A DNA stretch of 9,715 bases. It comes from an uncultured Phycisphaerales bacterium (GTDB lineage Bacteria > Planctomycetota > Phycisphaerae > Phycisphaerales > SM1A02). A program made the translations under genes and the position numbers. The stretch's first letter is position 1; every line of letters starts with the position of its first letter. Below, piece by piece: positions 6,643 through 9,715 of this stretch. The notes under the pieces were generated by a model. That model was not told the origin of the DNA. It saw only the letters and a program-made list of their open reading frames with translations, and searched no databases. Location: contig CAMPIL010000117.1 in the NCBI GenBank assembly GCA_946886375.1, positions 1-9,715 on the forward strand. The letters run 5' to 3'.

Positions 6643-7233
6643 ATGCCGGTGATGGATGCGGACAACGTGGCGCAATCGATGGTGAAGCTGGAGCAGTTGC
6701 TCCAGCGTGTTGAGCACGAGGCTGATGTCCGCTCTCGCGAGACTGTTCACCAGGTCGTTCAAGCGCTCATGGATTTCCACGGCGCTGCGCTGGGCAGGAT
6801 CATTGATCACCTCAGAAACGCCGGCGAAGCCGGCCAAGACGTCCTTGAGCAGATTGCGACGGATGAATTGGCCTGCCACCTGCTGCATTTGTACGGACTT
6901 CATCCGCACAGCCTGACGCAGCGCATCGCCAAGGCGTTGGAAAGCGTCCGGCCGTACTTGCATTCACATGGCGGCAACGTGGAGTTGCTGGGTGTGGAAA
7001 CTGACGGCCGCGTGCGCCTGCGCCTGGAAGGAAGTTGCCACGGCTGCCCATCGTCGGCGGCGACGCTGCGGGACTCGATCGAGCAGGCCATTTACGCTGC
7101 GGCCCCCGATGTCAATGCGATCGAAGTTGAAGGCGTCAACCACCCCGCGCCCCCACTTGCCCCGCAGGGCTTTGTGCCCGTGTCGGCGGTGCAGGTGACT
7201 GATGCACGCTTGCCACAGGAGCAAAGAACATGA
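6643..7233 (+). CDS. NifU C-terminal-domain Fe-S protein, hydrogenase-associated
   Basis: 196 residues. ATG at 6643 has GAGAAGGA at 6626-6633, which overlaps the hhyL stop; a TTG at 6634 is less likely. Residues about 1-92 are helical (three or four helices, no motif I can name). Residues about 93-165 are a NifU-type domain (RPYLHSHGGNVELLGV) with the cluster-binding pair C132 and C135 in SCHGCPSS. Such domains bind a transient [4Fe-4S] cluster for delivery or electron transfer. In mycobacterial hydrogenase operons, putative Fe-S proteins (HucE, HhyE) are needed for H2 consumption; from memory some have a NifU-like part followed by a Rieske domain. Here there is no Rieske domain, only a Pro-rich tail. 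Start and stop are tightly packed between hhyL and the next gene (ATGA overlap), so it is probably co-made with the enzyme. Confidence 0.88.
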   Translation: MPVMDADNVAQSMVKLEQLLQRVEHEADVRSRETVHQVVQALMDFHGAALGRIIDHLRNAGEAGQDVLEQIATDELACHLLHLYGLHPHSLTQRIAKALESVRPYLHSHGGNVELLGVETDGRVRLRLEGSCHGCPSSAATLRDSIEQAIYAAAPDVNAIEVEGVNHPAPPLAPQGFVPVSAVQVTDARLPQEQRT

Positions 7234-7430
7234 AGCGAAACGATCCGCCCAAACCCGTTCACATCGCCGGCACGAACAAAGGCGAAGAGTACGTCATGCA
7301 TCATGGCCGCGAGCCCGGCCGCTGCGAGCGAGGCGCACACGGCTACCGCAGCGCCCGCGACTCCACCTCGGTGAACCCGCGCGGCCGTGAGCCGATTGAT
7401 TCGCGCATGCCCAGCATCCCTCCACCCTGA
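7230..7430 (+). CDS. Small hydrogenase-operon protein, 66 residues
   Basis: A 66-residue basic, proline-ended protein beginning MKRNDPPKPVHIAGTNKGEE. It overlaps the NifU-domain gene by the ATGA junction (7230-7233) and has AGGAG at 7217-7221, 8 bases before the ATG, so translation is well supported. No signal peptide, membrane helix or cluster motif is visible; it has one cysteine (GRCERG). The phrases KGEEYVMHHGREPGR and ARDSTSVNPRGREPID look like conserved-family text, and I have a faint memory of similar small proteins in other group 1h operons. I do not know its function. It could be a structural, adaptor or assembly subunit of the hydrogenase complex. Confidence 0.75.
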   Translation: MKRNDPPKPVHIAGTNKGEEYVMHHGREPGRCERGAHGYRSARDSTSVNPRGREPIDSRMPSIPPP

Positions 7431-7487
7431 CGCTTCACCCCGCCTCCCCCGCGTGGAGTGGCTCATCATTGGATCACCAGACTGCCC

Positions 7488-8159
7488 ATGTTCGAAGCAC
7501 ACGCTGCACTCACTCCGATTTCACCCGCGGCCGACCCCTTCGCGTCGCTGCGCAAGTTCGCCCGGCCGCGGCGCCCGGCTGAGCAATGCGATCTGTGCGG
7601 CAACGCGATTGCGCCCAAGCATCCACACGTGCTGGAAACCACGACCAAGCGGCTGGTTTGTTCCTGCGATGCCTGCGCGATCCTGTTCGACGGATCGCGC
7701 CAAGGCCCCCCTGGGGGAGCGCGTTACCGGCGCGTGCCTGATCTCGTCCAATACCTGCGCGACTACCGCATGAGCGATGTGCAGTGGAACGGGATGGCCA
7801 TCCCCATCAGCCTGGCGTTCTTCATCTGCGAGAGTGCATCGGGACGAGTGGTGGCCATGTATCCCAGCCCCGCCGGAGCCGTCGAGTCGCAGTTGACGCT
7901 CGATCTGTGGGAAGAGTTGGCAGGCGACAACCCGGTTCTTCGCGAACTGCAGCCCGATGTTGAGGCGCTGTTGGTCAACCGCATCGGCGAAACGCGCGAA
8001 CATTGGCGCGTGCCGATCGATGAGTGCTACATGCTGGTGGGCATCATCCGGGCGCAGTGGCGCGGCCTTTCGGGCGGCACAGAGGTCTGGAAAGCCGTGG
8101 GCGGCTTTTTCGATGATCTTCGCCTGCGATGCGCAGATGCGGGAGACGCGCGTGGCTGA
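7488..8159 (+). CDS. DUF5947-family hydrogenase-linked protein
   Basis: 223 residues from ATG 7488. The start is the weakest in the operon: only GGA at 7471-7473 precedes it, 14 bases away, and a GTG at 7458 is the alternative. I recognise the family as DUF5947, which I remember in group 1h hydrogenase operons; its function is unknown. Near the N-terminus it has C34-x2-C37 and C58-x-C60-x2-C63 (CDLCG and CSCDAC), which looks like a metal or Fe-S site or a zinc-ribbon fold. Later segments (LAFFICES, VAMYPSPAGAVESQL, NPVLRELQPDVEALLVNR, CYMLVGIIRAQWRGLSGG) are family-typical. There is no membrane segment. The stop overlaps the next gene by 8 bases. A 57-bp gap precedes it, the largest in this half of the operon. 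Confidence 0.85.
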   Translation: MFEAHAALTPISPAADPFASLRKFARPRRPAEQCDLCGNAIAPKHPHVLETTTKRLVCSCDACAILFDGSRQGPPGGARYRRVPDLVQYLRDYRMSDVQWNGMAIPISLAFFICESASGRVVAMYPSPAGAVESQLTLDLWEELAGDNPVLRELQPDVEALLVNRIGETREHWRVPIDECYMLVGIIRAQWRGLSGGTEVWKAVGGFFDDLRLRCADAGDARG

Positions 8160-8826
8160 CCTTGCGTTCCAAGTTGAATCGGCCGCGCCGGTCCGCCACG
8201 CGATGGCCCCGCTTCTGGCGTTCACGCTGCGCGTTGACGTCCAGCCCGCCGGCGGCGATGACGGGTGCGTGCGGATTGGGGCAATCGCGCTCAATTGCCA
8301 GGTTCGCATTGAACCGGCGCGTCGGCGTTACAGCGCGGCCGAACAAGCGCGGCTGTTTGATTTGTTCGGCCCGCCTGCAGAGTGGGGCCGCACCGTGCAG
8401 CCGATGCTCTGGGCGCACGTGCCGGCGCTGGTGCCGCAGTTCCAAGGGAGCACGCGGTTTGAATTGCCAACGCCATGCACGGGCGACATGAACGCCGCCG
8501 CGGGCCGGTATTTCGCTGCGCTTGATGAAGGCGACGTGCCGCTGCGCCTGTTGTTCAGCGGAACGATGTTCTACGTGAACGGGGCAGGCATGCTGCAGGT
8601 GAATCCCATTTCCTGGGAAAAGGAAGCCGAGTATCGATTGCCGCTGCGCACCTGGCGCGAGGTCGTTGATCAATATTTTCCCGAAAGTGGCTGGCTCTGC
8701 GTGCGCCGCGATCTCCTGGATGAACTCTCACAATATCGGCGGCGTCACGGCCTGCCCACGTGGGAGCAGGCGATCGAACACCTGTTGGCGGCCCCGCAGG
8801 AGGCGGGCGAGGAGGTTGCGCGATGA
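8152..8826 (+). CDS. DUF6084-family hydrogenase-linked protein
   Basis: 224 residues from the GTG at 8152, which has GGGAG 6 bases upstream (8141-8145). An ATG at 8137 gives five more residues (encoding MRETR) but lacks a site; much longer in-frame versions run inside the previous gene. The protein begins MADLAFQVESAAPVRHA after this GTG. Conserved-looking parts are NCQVRIEPARRRY (48-60), LFDLFG, EWGRTVQPMLWAH, the cysteine-containing ELPTPCTGD, and GLPTWEQAIEHLL near the end. I recognise it as DUF6084, which I remember beside DUF5947 in group 1h hydrogenase loci. No catalytic motif or membrane helix is evident; the first half looks beta-rich. Function unknown. It overlaps both neighbours (8 nt and 4 nt), so the three are probably made together. 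Confidence 0.85.
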   Translation: MADLAFQVESAAPVRHAMAPLLAFTLRVDVQPAGGDDGCVRIGAIALNCQVRIEPARRRYSAAEQARLFDLFGPPAEWGRTVQPMLWAHVPALVPQFQGSTRFELPTPCTGDMNAAAGRYFAALDEGDVPLRLLFSGTMFYVNGAGMLQVNPISWEKEAEYRLPLRTWREVVDQYFPESGWLCVRRDLLDELSQYRRRHGLPTWEQAIEHLLAAPQEAGEEVAR

Positions 8827-9715
8827 GTCAAGACCGCATCGAGCAGATCGCCAGGGCGGTGATGTTCGAAGGTTACATGCTTTATCCGTATCGCCCCTCG
8901 ATCAAGAACACTCAACGGTGGACGTTTGGCGCTGTCTTTCCGCGCGACTGGTGCGCAGCGCAGGAGGGCGCCGAGTCTTTCTGCATGCAGGTTGAATGTC
9001 TTGTTCTTGCCGAGCCAACGGCGACGTTCGAGGTCGCGGCAAATTGCCTGCAGATCGTGTCGCGCAGCGTGGCAGAACTGGTCCGGCCGGCGGCTTGGCT
9101 GCCCCAGGGCCAAGAGCCTGCGCATATGGAGGTCGATGTTCTTCGCATCGGCGATCGAACGCTGCGGCCATGGCAGGAGGCATTCGAACGTGCAGTTATC
9201 TGCGGTCCGCTTGCGCTGCGCGAGATTCTCGATCAACCCCGTATTGTTTCGTTTGAGTTTCCCGCTGAGCGAACCACCGAACCGCAGCGCAATGCGGCGG
9301 GCACAATCGTCGGTCTGGTGATTCGCCAACAGGAGACCATTCGCGGTGAACTCGAAATTTCAGCCAGTGCGACGGAAACGGGCGGACCAGTGATTCTCCG
9401 CGTAGTGCTGCGGAATCTCACCGGCGTGGACTCGCCTGCCCAGACGACTCGAGATGCGGCGTTGAAATCCGCGGCGGTGTCCACGCACTTCATTCTGCGA
9501 GCACACGAGGGCGAGTTCATTTCGGCCATCGATCCGCCGCCGCGCTGGATGCACCTGATCGAGCGCCTGCATCAGGTCGGCTGCTGGCCGGTGCTGGTGG
9601 GCGAGCCGATTTCACGAGACGCCGTGCTCGCCGCACCCATCATTTTGTACGACTATCCGCAGATCGCGGCGGAAAGCCCCGGCGATTTCTTTGACTCGGC
9701 CGAAATCGATGAAAT
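8823..9715 (+). CDS. Conserved hydrogenase-operon protein, partial (3' end missing)
   Basis: Open from ATG 8823 to the window edge, 297 codons with no stop. GAGGAGG at 8809-8815 is an excellent ribosome binding site 7 bases before the start, and ATGA overlaps the previous stop. The N-terminus reads MSQDRIEQIARAVMFEGY, then YPYRPS (21-26) and WTFG (33-36). A later segment, ILYDYPQIAAESPGDFF (274-290), looks strongly conserved. I recall proteins with LYPYR and ILYDYPQIAPESPGD in group 1h hydrogenase loci, with no assigned function. There is no signal peptide or membrane segment in the visible part. The true length cannot be told from here. Confidence 0.85.
   Translation, partial: MSQDRIEQIARAVMFEGYMLYPYRPSIKNTQRWTFGAVFPRDWCAAQEGAESFCMQVECLVLAEPTATFEVAANCLQIVSRSVAELVRPAAWLPQGQEPAHMEVDVLRIGDRTLRPWQEAFERAVICGPLALREILDQPRIVSFEFPAERTTEPQRNAAGTIVGLVIRQQETIRGELEISASATETGGPVILRVVLRNLTGVDSPAQTTRDAALKSAAVSTHFILRAHEGEFISAIDPPPRWMHLIERLHQVGCWPVLVGEPISRDAVLAAPIILYDYPQIAAESPGDFFDSAEIDE

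Overview
The window carries most of the structural part of a group 1h (actinobacterial-type, high-affinity) [NiFe] hydrogenase locus, all on the + strand. The DNA is GC-rich (about 60% or a little more by eye). The organism is probably a planctomycete, perhaps of the Phycisphaerae. That rests on the gene at 626-1744, which resembles a hypothetical-protein family I remember as multicopy in planctomycetes, and on codon use; it is an inference, not a search result.

Layout. Positions 1-625 look noncoding but structured: three exact copies of an 8-base motif, an 80-nt imperfect hairpin, a diverged direct repeat, a 16-nt tandem duplication and a short perfect hairpin. Next is the unassigned protein (626-1744). 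A 142-bp gap with an operator-like double inverted repeat leads into the operon: SIS-domain sugar-phosphate isomerase (GmhA-like, 1887-2513), hypE (2513-3601), hhyS (small subunit, 3656-4774), hhyL (large subunit, 4828-6627), a NifU-domain Fe-S protein (6643-7233), a 66-residue protein (7230-7430), a DUF5947-type Cys-rich protein (7488-8159), a DUF6084-type protein (8152-8826) and an unnamed conserved protein cut by the right edge (8823-9715+). Four of the eight junctions overlap by 1-8 nt; the other gaps are 15-57 bp. This points to one transcription unit.

How the genes work together. HypE makes the activated cyanide group for the NiFe(CN)2CO cofactor. HhyL carries that cofactor and HhyS carries three Fe-S clusters that take electrons from H2, probably to the respiratory chain at atmospheric or trace H2. 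HhyS has no Tat signal and no C-terminal membrane anchor, as in other group 1h enzymes. The NifU-domain protein is a candidate Fe-S assembly or electron-transfer partner. The four genes after it travel with group 1h hydrogenases, as far as I remember, but have no established role. The other hyp genes (hypA, B, C, D, F) and a maturation protease are not here and would be expected beyond the right edge or elsewhere.

The best leads are the unexplained hydrogenase-linked set (7230-9715), the SIS isomerase translationally coupled to hypE, the Asp in place of a proximal-cluster Cys in HhyS, the loss of the usual glutamate near the HhyL N-terminus, and the long hairpin at 296-375.
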